The notes below the pieces were generated by a model, which saw only the letters and a program-made list of their open reading frames with translations, did not search any database and was not told where the DNA came from. The position numbers were made by a program, and so were the translations under genes. Below are positions 29,347-35,811 of a stretch of DNA of 35,811 nucleotides, piece by piece. Source of the stretch: a virus; IMG/VR virus record IMGVR_UViG_3300006875_000061, positions 1 through 35,811 of that record; one strand, written 5' to 3'. Position 1 is the first letter of the stretch. The number at the start of each line of letters is the position of its first letter.

Positions 29347-30899
29347 CTGAAGCCTGCATTAACTTGGTTATAAGCCGGGCGGTAAACAAATTTTAAACCG
29401 TAAGCATAATTATCATCTCGGTGTATTGAAAAGCTGCCCTTATCAATAAGCACCGGAACGTGTTTGCCTCCCACAATTTCAAAACAATACTTACTGTTTA
29501 TAAAATCAATAAGCTCAATAATTTGCGCCTTTGTTTTAAATCCGGTAAACACTTCGGTGCCCTCTCTATACATGCTGTCACTGCTTACAATATCGCTGTC
29601 GGTAGCGCTGTAAGTTAGTCCGGGCATCAGCTCAAGCTCTTCTTTGTTTACTTCAACGCCATACTCAGCCTGCCCCTGTGTGCGCAAAGTTTCCCACCCT
29701 GCCCCTATTGAGTTCTCGTATAAAAAGAAACGATCAAGCGCGGTGGCATCCTGTATCTCAAAGCAAACCGTTTCCGCTTTTTGTATGCCCGATGTGTTAT
29801 CAATCCAAACGTAATAACGCACAGGAGTTAATGCCGGGTAAAGTAAACCAAGCCCTAGTTGCGTAAATCCTGCAGGCAAAATATAGGTTAAACCCATGCC
29901 CAGAATACTGTAAGAAGCAACCGTTGTAGTTGTATTGCTTCCATCACTGTAATATACCCGCGCTCTTAGCCGCGCATTACTGATAGCAGATGCAGGGCAA
30001 AAATATAAATACTCGTGCTGCGTAGTAGTAACTGTTCTGCCTTTAGTATTTCGGGTTGTAAAAAACTTGCCAGCGTTCCCGCCTGTTGGTAATCCTAAAT
30101 ATAATGTGCGGAAGTTGGATGAGTACGATGGCCAAAGCTCACGCTTAACTCCTCCCTTTACTACTCTTTTTACAGCAGAAGAAGTTACTGCATAAGGTAT
30201 TGGTGTGCTGCCATAACTTTCGTTATAGGTAATGTAATAGCGTTTATTGTTATTGGTGGGGTTACTGTAGGCTGTTTGGTTATAGCTTGGCGGCTGTATT
30301 TGATTGCGTATAAATCCATGCAACTGGTCTGCAATATCAATCTCGGCAGTTTGGTCAGCATCAGGTTTAAGGTAGCGCGAAAAAAGGCGGGTGTAGTTAC
30401 CGCTCAGGTGGGTTTCTTCCACATATACATCTACCTGAATAAAAAAGTTTTCGTTGTAGCTCAAATCAACTCCGCTCGTATCAACAGTCCAGCTTCCGTT
30501 TGCAAAGGTATCGGTGCCGGCAATGGTGTAATCGGTGCCAACCTCGCGGGCAGTAAAAATAAAATCGTTGCCAACCAGCGTAATTTCAAAATCGCGGTTA
30601 AGGTAATAGTTGGCTAAAAAGTAAAGCAGCATAGTACCCTTGTGCGTTGTGCCGCCATCGCCTGTGGGCATATTATATCCTGTTGCTGCTGATGGTGAGT
30701 TTACAGCGGTAATGGTAAAATCCTGATCACCATAAACAAAGCGTATGGTTTCAAAGGCGCTTACCGCTCCTGTTACTGCAAATTTATTTACAGCAGCAAC
30801 ACCAGCGCTGCTTATATAGTTGTTTGTTGAAAAAGCAAATCTTACCGGGTTTTTGCTCGGTGTTATAGATGATGGTTCTGCTGTAAGTGTTATAGCCAT
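29343..30899 (-). CDS. tail structural protein
   Basis: A 518-aa beta-rich protein of unknown specific role. The N-terminus (LTAEPSSITPSKNPVRFAFS; YISSAGVAAVNKFAVTGAVS) looks like stacked Ig or jelly-roll domains, with further beta-strands throughout (FFIQVDVYVEETHLSGNYTR; YAYGLKFVYRPAYNQVNAGF). No enzymatic motif is seen. It precedes the baseplate-like 711-aa gene and follows the 170-aa tail-terminator-like gene with a 10-bp overlap. It might be a tail tip, upper baseplate or receptor-binding support protein. Confidence 0.6.
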   Translation of the reverse strand: MAITLTAEPSSITPSKNPVRFAFSTNNYISSAGVAAVNKFAVTGAVSAFETIRFVYGDQDFTITAVNSPSAATGYNMPTGDGGTTHKGTMLLYFLANYYLNRDFEITLVGNDFIFTAREVGTDYTIAGTDTFANGSWTVDTSGVDLSYNENFFIQVDVYVEETHLSGNYTRLFSRYLKPDADQTAEIDIADQLHGFIRNQIQPPSYNQTAYSNPTNNNKRYYITYNESYGSTPIPYAVTSSAVKRVVKGGVKRELWPSYSSNFRTLYLGLPTGGNAGKFFTTRNTKGRTVTTTQHEYLYFCPASAISNARLRARVYYSDGSNTTTTVASYSILGMGLTYILPAGFTQLGLGLLYPALTPVRYYVWIDNTSGIQKAETVCFEIQDATALDRFFLYENSIGAGWETLRTQGQAEYGVEVNKEELELMPGLTYSATDSDIVSSDSMYREGTEVFTGFKTKAQIIELIDFINSKYCFEIVGGKHVPVLIDKGSFSIHRDDNYAYGLKFVYRPAYNQVNAGFR

Positions 30900-31402
30900 T
30901 TGCTTGCGTCATATTCAAGGTTTACATTGCTGGTAATCTTATATTCAAACATATACCCATACCAGTTTGCCATCAGCGGACCAACGCGCTCGCCTGAGTA
31001 GTCGTTTATTTTTACATAACGCGCAACGTTTTCGCTTTGTAACTCTTCTGCATCATACTTAATGCGGCTCAGCAGGTCGCTCTGTATCTGCTCGCAACTG
31101 TTGGCAACTGCATCAATAGCAGGAAAATCATTTTTATCACAGTTCATCAGCACCCACACCCAAATCCTGCGCTCGCGTTTGTTGTAATCGGCATTATCGC
31201 CCTCGCCTCTCAGGTCGGGTTCATCCACTATCATAATGCCTTTACCCGAAACGTTGGCAACCTTACCCTTTTTCTCCAGCGCCTCATCCCAGCTGCGAAA
31301 AAAGCGGGGCGCATTACTGGTGTGTAAAATTGTTTTGTGTTGTGTTGCCAGTATTTGAAAAAAGTCTGCAACCTGTGTAAATGTGATATTTGTCATGCTC
31401 AT
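30890..31402 (-). CDS. possible tail terminator or completion protein
   Basis: A 170-aa protein with an N-terminal helix (FTQVADFFQILATQHKTILH) and strands (GKGIMIVDEPDLRGEGDNAD; RRIWVWVLMNCDKNDFPAID), then a helical stretch (AVANSCEQIQSDLLSRIKYD) and a final beta segment. That alternation and the size resemble tail terminator or head-tail joining proteins. Position, early in the tail genes, supports this. I use the first ATG (31402), which overlaps the upstream stop as ATGA; a second Met two codons later is equally possible. Confidence 0.55.
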   Translation of the reverse strand: MSMTNITFTQVADFFQILATQHKTILHTSNAPRFFRSWDEALEKKGKVANVSGKGIMIVDEPDLRGEGDNADYNKRERRIWVWVLMNCDKNDFPAIDAVANSCEQIQSDLLSRIKYDAEELQSENVARYVKINDYSGERVGPLMANWYGYMFEYKITSNVNLEYDASKWL

Positions 31403-32103
31403 ACCTCAAGTGTTTGGGTTGTTTGTGGTTGTTTTGCAGCTTCAATAGCGTTTAATTCAAGGTCTTTAAGCACATCGTGCAGCAGTGCGCGCTTGGTTTG
31501 GTTGTAATTTCCAAATTTTTTACCCGAAATATTAAGAATAAGGGCGTGGTAATCCGGGGCTTTGCTGCTTTTGGAAGCAGGAAGAGCGGGATACATAGCC
31601 GATAAATTACCCCTTGCCGCCTCATAATTAAGGCGTAAAGCGTATTTTTTTGCTGTTCTGATGGGTAAAAAGTCAAATATTCCGCGCTTGTAGATGGTTC
31701 CGTAAAAGGCTTTTTGGTTTTCGGGTGCATCAAAATAGCTCAGGCACTGCTCACAAATACTGAAATCCTCAATATTCATATCCATAAGCCTGTCATCAAC
31801 ACCCATCCAGCGCGTGCCAAACAAAACAAATCCTTTGTAATGGCTTTTCTTTAATACAGGGAAAGTGGTCAGCCATGCAAACCCGTGGCTCAGCTCGTCT
31901 ATATTCTCATCGCCTGATATTTGCTTAAATAATTTTTTGCCAAGCACCTTATAAATAAACCGAGCCATCATGCTAACTACATTGGTGCTGTAAACCAATG
32001 GAGCAAGTGAAGCAAATTGTTTTTTGCTTAACTCATCCCAGCTTTCTGGCACATCCATTTCTAATGTAGCGCCATCAGCGTATGTAGCCTCCAGCGTGTT
32101 CAT
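31399..32103 (-). CDS. hypothetical tail-region protein
   Basis: A 234-aa protein. The start MNTLEATYADGATLEMDVPE and SWDELSKKQFASLAPLVYST is distinctive, with later helical and aromatic-rich segments (LTTFPVLKKSHYKGFVLFGT; QCLSYFDAPENQKAFYGTIY). No known domain is visible to me. It lies between the spanin-like gene and the tail-terminator-like gene and is coupled to both by 4-bp overlaps. An assembly chaperone is conceivable. Confidence 0.55.
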   Translation of the reverse strand: MNTLEATYADGATLEMDVPESWDELSKKQFASLAPLVYSTNVVSMMARFIYKVLGKKLFKQISGDENIDELSHGFAWLTTFPVLKKSHYKGFVLFGTRWMGVDDRLMDMNIEDFSICEQCLSYFDAPENQKAFYGTIYKRGIFDFLPIRTAKKYALRLNYEAARGNLSAMYPALPASKSSKAPDYHALILNISGKKFGNYNQTKRALLHDVLKDLELNAIEAAKQPQTTQTLEV

Positions 32104-32675
32104 TTCAGAAAAGGAATGTTAATTTTTGCGTAAACCTTAAGCAGTTTGGCAGCTACAAAACCAACTATCAGCGCCAGCACTATCCAGAAAAACCAATTTG
32201 TAAACTTGTCAAATTTTGTCTTGACAAAATTTGTCAAAACCTTTGTCTGCTCCTGCTGTTTTAAGGTAGAAATTGTTTTGTCTTTTATAACAATAATGGC
32301 TTTAAGGCTGTCGGTTTTGCAGTCGGCTATCAGTTTACCATCTTTTACAGCAACGGTAAGCGCCCCGTTTTTGCTTTTTACCTTTTTTACAGGCAGCTGA
32401 GCCTTGTTATTTTCATCACAAGGAATAGAATCGAAAATAATATAGCTTTCACCGGGTATGTAAATAGTAGTATCTCTCAGTTTTTCAATTTCAATATAAG
32501 CAACGCTGTCTTTTCGCTCCACTGTTGGCGCAAAGTTTTTAGCACAATATTTCTCCATGTTGCAGGAGTTTAACCCAAATAAAATAAAAACCATTAAAAA
32601 TATAGCCACCATATAAAGCACATAATCCAATTGTGGCTTTCCATTGGTGTTTGAGGTGTGGTAGTTAGCTGTCAT
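32100..32675 (-). CDS. two-membrane-anchor protein, possible unimolecular spanin
   Basis: A 191-aa protein with an N-terminal hydrophobic segment at 18-37 ending in a lipobox-like LNSC (C38), a periplasmic-type domain with Tyr, Asp and Lys (DSVAYIEIEKLRDTTIYIPG; ALTVAVKDGKLIADCKTDSL), and a C-terminal transmembrane helix at 161-178 (WFFWIVLALIVGFVAAKLLK). An N-terminal lipid anchor plus a C-terminal helix is the build of unimolecular spanins, which link the outer and inner membranes at lysis. It is adjacent to the M15 endolysin, which supports this. Asn at -2 of the lipobox is unusual; if it is not a lipoprotein, a plain two-helix membrane protein remains. Confidence 0.55.
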   Translation of the reverse strand: MTANYHTSNTNGKPQLDYVLYMVAIFLMVFILFGLNSCNMEKYCAKNFAPTVERKDSVAYIEIEKLRDTTIYIPGESYIIFDSIPCDENNKAQLPVKKVKSKNGALTVAVKDGKLIADCKTDSLKAIIVIKDKTISTLKQQEQTKVLTNFVKTKFDKFTNWFFWIVLALIVGFVAAKLLKVYAKINIPFLK

Positions 32676-33091
32676 TTTATTTCTTTTACTTCTTGTTTCA
32701 GGTTGCTTGGGTCATAACTAATGTGCACCCAGCTAAAATTATACTCTTGTATCAGTTGAGTAAACTTTACATTGTTTTTAAGCCACTCAAATATTTCGGC
32801 ATTACTTGGCGAGCCGTAAACATCGCCATCAATATCTATTGCCATACCACGCATGTGGTGGCTGGTATCACTGCCGCCAGCAAGATGATTTACTTTCGGG
32901 CTGCGGTAAAAGCTGCTGATATAAATAGGCTTGCCAAAATGCTCACGCAAGGGGTCAAAGCATTTAGTAGCCACCATAATCATGTTTTGCAGTTCCTCCT
33001 CACCGGGTGTATTATCAATATTGTAGCGGGCAGCAATTGTGCTGCGCGTTGCCTCTTTAAGGCTTACATATTTGCTTATTACCTGTATCAT
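32672..33091 (-). CDS. M15-family peptidase, probable endolysin
   Basis: A 139-aa zinc peptidase of the M15 (VanY/DD-carboxypeptidase, peptidase M15A-like) fold. The motif SSFYRSPKVNHLAGG is followed by S-H-H-M-R-G-M-A-I-D at 77-86, the SxHxxGxAxD pattern with zinc ligands H79 and D86. The third ligand is H123 in SWVHISY. It would cut the peptide stems of peptidoglycan at lysis. There is no signal peptide, so export by a holin is expected; the two-helix candidate is at 8299-8571. It overlaps the spanin-like gene by 4 bp. Confidence 0.9.
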   Translation of the reverse strand: MIQVISKYVSLKEATRSTIAARYNIDNTPGEEELQNMIMVATKCFDPLREHFGKPIYISSFYRSPKVNHLAGGSDTSHHMRGMAIDIDGDVYGSPSNAEIFEWLKNNVKFTQLIQEYNFSWVHISYDPSNLKQEVKEIK

Positions 33092-34074
33092 ATAAACGCA
33101 ATCCCTGAAGTTGAATCATTTTCAAATGCTGTTGGAGTTGCACTGGTGTCAACAACAGTGTAAAGCGGATAATCATCAGCGTTTGCTTCCAGATATTCGC
33201 GCAACTTATCAAGCGTTTGCTCTGCCAGCTTCTTTTCTTTTTTGTATAGATCACTTATAATAGAGCTAGATGCAGGGTTTCTCGATTGAGAAGTCGGCAT
33301 ATTTACTGCATTAAAAGATGAAATAACAGTAATACCAAACTCATTTATCTGAATACTTAACTCAGTAAGCGCATCAGCCATGGTAAGGTGTACTAACGCG
33401 GGGCGTATGTAATTTGCAAGCAGTTCGTTATTATTAACGCTTATATCCTCATCAATAACCTGCTCTTTAATTTCGTCATACAAATCATCGCCAAGCAAAG
33501 CCTTAATTGTATCATCGTTGTGGCGCTTAAGGATGTGGCGCATTGCCAAAAAAGTTCTGCGCGAAGTATTAATATTAAAGTGTGTGCTAAATTCTTTGGG
33601 CGTATTTAAAAACAACTCTTTGCTTTCGGTATAAGCAGTTGAAGTAGCCCATGTTTCAAAATCATCTTTGTGCGCATCCAGATAAGCCTGTAAATTATCT
33701 AAATCCTCATACCCTCCATCCAAATAGCTTTGCATCATCTGGTCAACCGACCATTGAAAGGCGGGCTTTGCATTATCGCTGTGCGTTTGCTGTATGCCTG
33801 AGCTGCTTACATTCACATTTCCCTTGGGTGCATAAAGAAAAAAAGCAAGCTGAGCCAAAGGTTTGCGAACTTTGGCAAGCAATTCCTCCTGATCATCGCT
33901 AAGCGTATTAGCATCATAAGCAGCAAAAAGCTCATCATACATAGCCTGACTAAGCATAGGTATAATCCAGCGCCCTTCAGCACGCTCAATATCAGGGCTT
34001 ACAAGATTAAAGTCAAAGCTTTTCATTATAGGAACAAAAAGCGCCAGCTCGTCAATAGTTTTAAATAGTGCCAT
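33088..34074 (-). CDS. head-region protein, possibly head-tail connector
   Basis: A 328-aa mostly helical protein with the opening MALFKTIDELALFVPIMKSF. Later helices include LLAKVRKPLAQLAFFLYAPK and LLANYIRPALVHLTMADALT, with LYKKEKKLAEQTLDKLREYL near the end. The internal likeness of the two middle helices suggests a duplicated fold. It lies immediately after the portal gene, 3 bp from its stop, and precedes the endolysin. Proteins of this look (DUF6712-like) are common in Bacteroidota phages beside portals; an adaptor/connector role is inferred from that. Confidence 0.6.
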   Translation of the reverse strand: MALFKTIDELALFVPIMKSFDFNLVSPDIERAEGRWIIPMLSQAMYDELFAAYDANTLSDDQEELLAKVRKPLAQLAFFLYAPKGNVNVSSSGIQQTHSDNAKPAFQWSVDQMMQSYLDGGYEDLDNLQAYLDAHKDDFETWATSTAYTESKELFLNTPKEFSTHFNINTSRRTFLAMRHILKRHNDDTIKALLGDDLYDEIKEQVIDEDISVNNNELLANYIRPALVHLTMADALTELSIQINEFGITVISSFNAVNMPTSQSRNPASSSIISDLYKKEKKLAEQTLDKLREYLEANADDYPLYTVVDTSATPTAFENDSTSGIAFI

Positions 34075-34077
34075 TGT

Positions 34078-35373
34078 TTATACCTGTTGAGTTTTTTGCA
34101 TATTGCTTTGAGTAGTCATAAGCGAGTTGCGGAAGCGGAAAACATAATCCTCATCCCACCCGTTATAATCGCGCATCAATCCAAATGGCTGAGTAAGCAA
34201 ATCTTGTCTAATGCGTATGGTGCTCATCTTAATATTAAAGGCCATACCCTTATCACTTCCGCTTCCAGCGCCATACTGTTTACCGGGTCCGTTACCGCTC
34301 AGCGTTGGGTCTTCTGCTAAAGCAGTAAGCAGGTGTGTACTTGCCTCCTGGCTATCCTCAATATAAACACCTTCTTTAAGCTTATCATCAATCGCCTCAA
34401 TCGTTATACCCGGTATGCTTTCGCCCGATGGCGTTACAGATGTAAGGGAAAGTAAAGACTTACCGGTGTTATCCTCACCCTTCAGGTTATTAAACTCGCC
34501 AACCAAAGCGGCCTGCCTTTCAACCTTTTCGGTATCCTTCATGTCATTATAACCCGGATATTTCCAGTTCATATACTCATCCGTTACACGGATCATATAC
34601 TTAAGCGTAATCTGGTTAATCATCAGCGCCTTTTTAAACGCAGGTATTGAAAGCGATAAGTCCAGCCATCCACTTTGGCGGGCACCATCCCAAGGCGCAA
34701 GCTTATAATACTTGTTATCAAAATCAGGCAGCTGCAGGCAAAGCATAAAGTTGTAGCCCTTGGCTTCCTTTATTGCGGTTACTGCATCATATTCCACATC
34801 AATAAATGGAAGTTTTACGGCTTTTGTGCCAGATGCATCATTTGCCCAGTTAGCATTTATATAAACGTTTTTTATTTTACCTGTTTTAGGGTCAGGCCAC
34901 TCAAATCTGCACTCGCGGGATGGGTGCACCTTTAGCCCCATAATCTTTGTGCGGTCCAGCGAAAGGAAAACTTCCACAAATACGCTCCAGCTCCAAACCA
35001 TCTGCAGCGAAGCCTCCATACAATAGCGCTCAAAATTAAGCTTGCGTAAATGCGCCCGCACCTCTTTATCTGTAAAAATATAGGGGGTAAAAACTTCCTC
35101 ATTATCACTACCAAGCCCAAGCTTTCCAAAAGTAAGCCCGCCAGCATAAATCATTTCTGCAGCAGCGTTAAGCCTGCTTGGTATAATGGTGCTTTTTCTG
35201 CACTCTTCCGCTACCCTTTGCGGAAAAAGGTTATCACTGCCCCATGGTATATGTTTACCCGTTGAAGATGTTTGAGTTTCAACAGTTTCAGTTGGCTTTT
35301 TTGTTTCGCTAAACTCAACAACCGCGTTACTTACTACATAAACGCTGCCTTGTGGTGTTTTAAATTTCTCCAT
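34078..35373 (-). CDS. portal protein
   Basis: The 431-aa ring protein through which DNA enters the head. Portal-like features: an N-terminal region with PWGSDNLFPQRVAEECRKST, then RLNAAAEMIYAGGLTFGKLG, a helical stem zone (IPAFKKALMINQITLKYMIR), and a late segment with SQEASTHLLTALAEDPTLSG and KQYGAGSGSDKGMAFNIKMS. These match Bacteroidota portal proteins in layout. The C-terminal NSLMTTQSNMQKTQQV is Gln-rich. It is downstream of a small gene that starts the block after the noncoding gap. The terminase is at the other end of the window. Confidence 0.8.
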   Translation of the reverse strand: MEKFKTPQGSVYVVSNAVVEFSETKKPTETVETQTSSTGKHIPWGSDNLFPQRVAEECRKSTIIPSRLNAAAEMIYAGGLTFGKLGLGSDNEEVFTPYIFTDKEVRAHLRKLNFERYCMEASLQMVWSWSVFVEVFLSLDRTKIMGLKVHPSRECRFEWPDPKTGKIKNVYINANWANDASGTKAVKLPFIDVEYDAVTAIKEAKGYNFMLCLQLPDFDNKYYKLAPWDGARQSGWLDLSLSIPAFKKALMINQITLKYMIRVTDEYMNWKYPGYNDMKDTEKVERQAALVGEFNNLKGEDNTGKSLLSLTSVTPSGESIPGITIEAIDDKLKEGVYIEDSQEASTHLLTALAEDPTLSGNGPGKQYGAGSGSDKGMAFNIKMSTIRIRQDLLTQPFGLMRDYNGWDEDYVFRFRNSLMTTQSNMQKTQQV

Positions 35374-35375
35374 TA

Positions 35376-35642
35376 TTAGTAAGTGATAATTATTCCATTA
35401 ATGTGAGTAATCAACCGGCAATGAATAGCGGTTGGTTTACCGCCCGCGTCCGGTGTTTTTACACCAATCATAAACTTATCTTTAAGGCTGTATGGCAATC
35501 CTGTTTTTACAACCTGTTTTAATTCTGCAAACTCGCCCCCTGTTTTCTTTTTTCTGTCTGCTTTTAAAAATTTTACATCAAATAGTATTGGCTGCCCGTT
35601 TACTTCTGCATCAATAATCCGCATACCATCTTGTAAAGTCAT
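35376..35642 (-). CDS. small hypothetical protein before the portal
   Basis: An 88-aa protein (MTLQDGMRIIDAEVNGQPIL ... FDVKFLKADRKKKTGGEFAE ... INGIIITY) of unknown function, beta-prone with a basic centre (KADRKKKTGG). It is the first gene of the portal block, preceded by the promoter-like motif at 35671-35691 and followed by the portal gene after 2 bp. If the genome is circular it lies just beyond the terminase. A role in connecting or regulating the portal is possible from position only. Confidence 0.6.
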   Translation of the reverse strand: MTLQDGMRIIDAEVNGQPILFDVKFLKADRKKKTGGEFAELKQVVKTGLPYSLKDKFMIGVKTPDAGGKPTAIHCRLITHINGIIITY

Positions 35643-35670
35643 ACCTCAAAAGTCCATCAATTTACCCCCC

Positions 35671-35691
35671 TAAAAAAGGACAGGTTTAAAC
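35671..35691 (-). promoter_or_regulatory. phage-specific promoter-like motif, copy 1
   Basis: On the minus strand GTTTAAACCTGTCCTTTTTT, sharing 18 identical nt with the copy at 6826-6847. It lies 29-49 nt upstream of the ATG at 35642 and would drive the portal, lysis and tail block. It does not match the TTTG/TAnnTTTG host pattern, which suggests a separate late promoter class or an activator site. Confidence 0.5.
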
Positions 35692-35811
35692 ACAATTTTG
35701 ATTTTACTTCTTTGCCGCTCTTTTTTTATCATATTTTTTTGCTTAATTAATTTTTATTTAGCCCTTTATACCATGAAAATCAGCGTTTTTTGTCTTTTTT
35801 TGGTAAAATAG
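35692..35811. other. noncoding AT-rich end of window
   Basis: No gene is supported. The stretch is rich in T and A. It contains TTTTTTGTCTTTTTTTGG (35785-35803) in plus orientation, similar to the minus-strand motif at 3024-3040. If the molecule is circular, this joins positions 1-111 to form the gap between terminase and the portal block. Confidence 0.5.

Noticed and set aside
32203-32240. Near-palindrome of GTCAAATTTTGTC words
   Set aside because: It lies inside the spanin-like coding region (VKTKFDKFTNW) and has a mismatch; repeated Lys/Phe codons explain it well enough.
1-35811. tRNA, rRNA, diversity-generating retroelement or CRISPR array
   Set aside because: I looked for tRNA T-loop and acceptor patterns, reverse transcriptase motifs and regular repeat-spacer units and saw none that I could support by eye.

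Overview
The window looks like one complete temperate tailed-phage genome from a Bacteroidota host. Three things point to that host. Several noncoding gaps hold promoter pairs of the Bacteroidota type (TTTG, 19 nt, TAnnTTTG or close to it). Shine-Dalgarno signals are weak. Two secreted, fibre-like proteins carry a Bacteroidota-type 'LVPRMT ... GLxIY ... YNxxAW' segment. Nearly every gene is on the minus strand. The only plus-strand genes are a repressor-like gene and its neighbour (21955-23062). No host gene is visible at either end. The two ends fall between the large terminase (112-1746) and the portal block (34078-35642), which are normally adjacent, so the sequence is probably a circular or circularly permuted genome opened there.

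Layout in the direction of transcription (right to left on the minus strand). The control region at 21762-22504 separates a Cro-like gene from a CI-like repressor. The early operon (21761 to 16652) carries small genes, a DUF4406 protein, and a 1047-aa zinc-finger/TOPRIM primase fused to a helicase. A 3.3 kb cassette array follows (13319-16657). Next come a tyrosine recombinase (12442-13275), a 10-copy GTTGGAAC repeat region (12165-12383), a possible late regulator (11402-11842), fibre and lysis genes (7880-11345), a metallophosphoesterase, the ClpP-type protease/scaffold, the major capsid protein and the terminase. Crossing the ends, the order continues with portal, connector, M15 endolysin, spanin-like protein, tail genes and tape measure, then a lipoprotein and a small operon with a highly structured leader (23323-23504).

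The most unusual part is the cassette array between the primase and the recombinase. Seven attC-like sites bound six cassettes, each holding at least one small gene followed by its site. At every cassette the bases at its start (GTTnnnn...) are the exact reverse complement of the bases before its closing site (...nnnnAAC) over 8-10 bp. This is the mark left when integron cassettes circularise and reinsert. The adjacent recombinase lacks the integron-integrase insertion, so this is either an array without its own IntI or a phage recombinase that handles attC-like hairpins. In two cassettes, one of them DUF1643, the start codon and first 20 or so residues lie in the preceding site, upstream of the crossover. 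The open reading frame therefore spans the cassette junction, and both enter through the same GTT valine codon in the same frame.

Other points of interest are a pseudoknot-capable leader RNA placed exactly at a predicted start site, an 18-nt phage-specific motif ahead of separate late blocks, two competing sets of spanin candidates, and three small genes (20495-20656, 24172-24330, 15272-15334) that are easy to miss.
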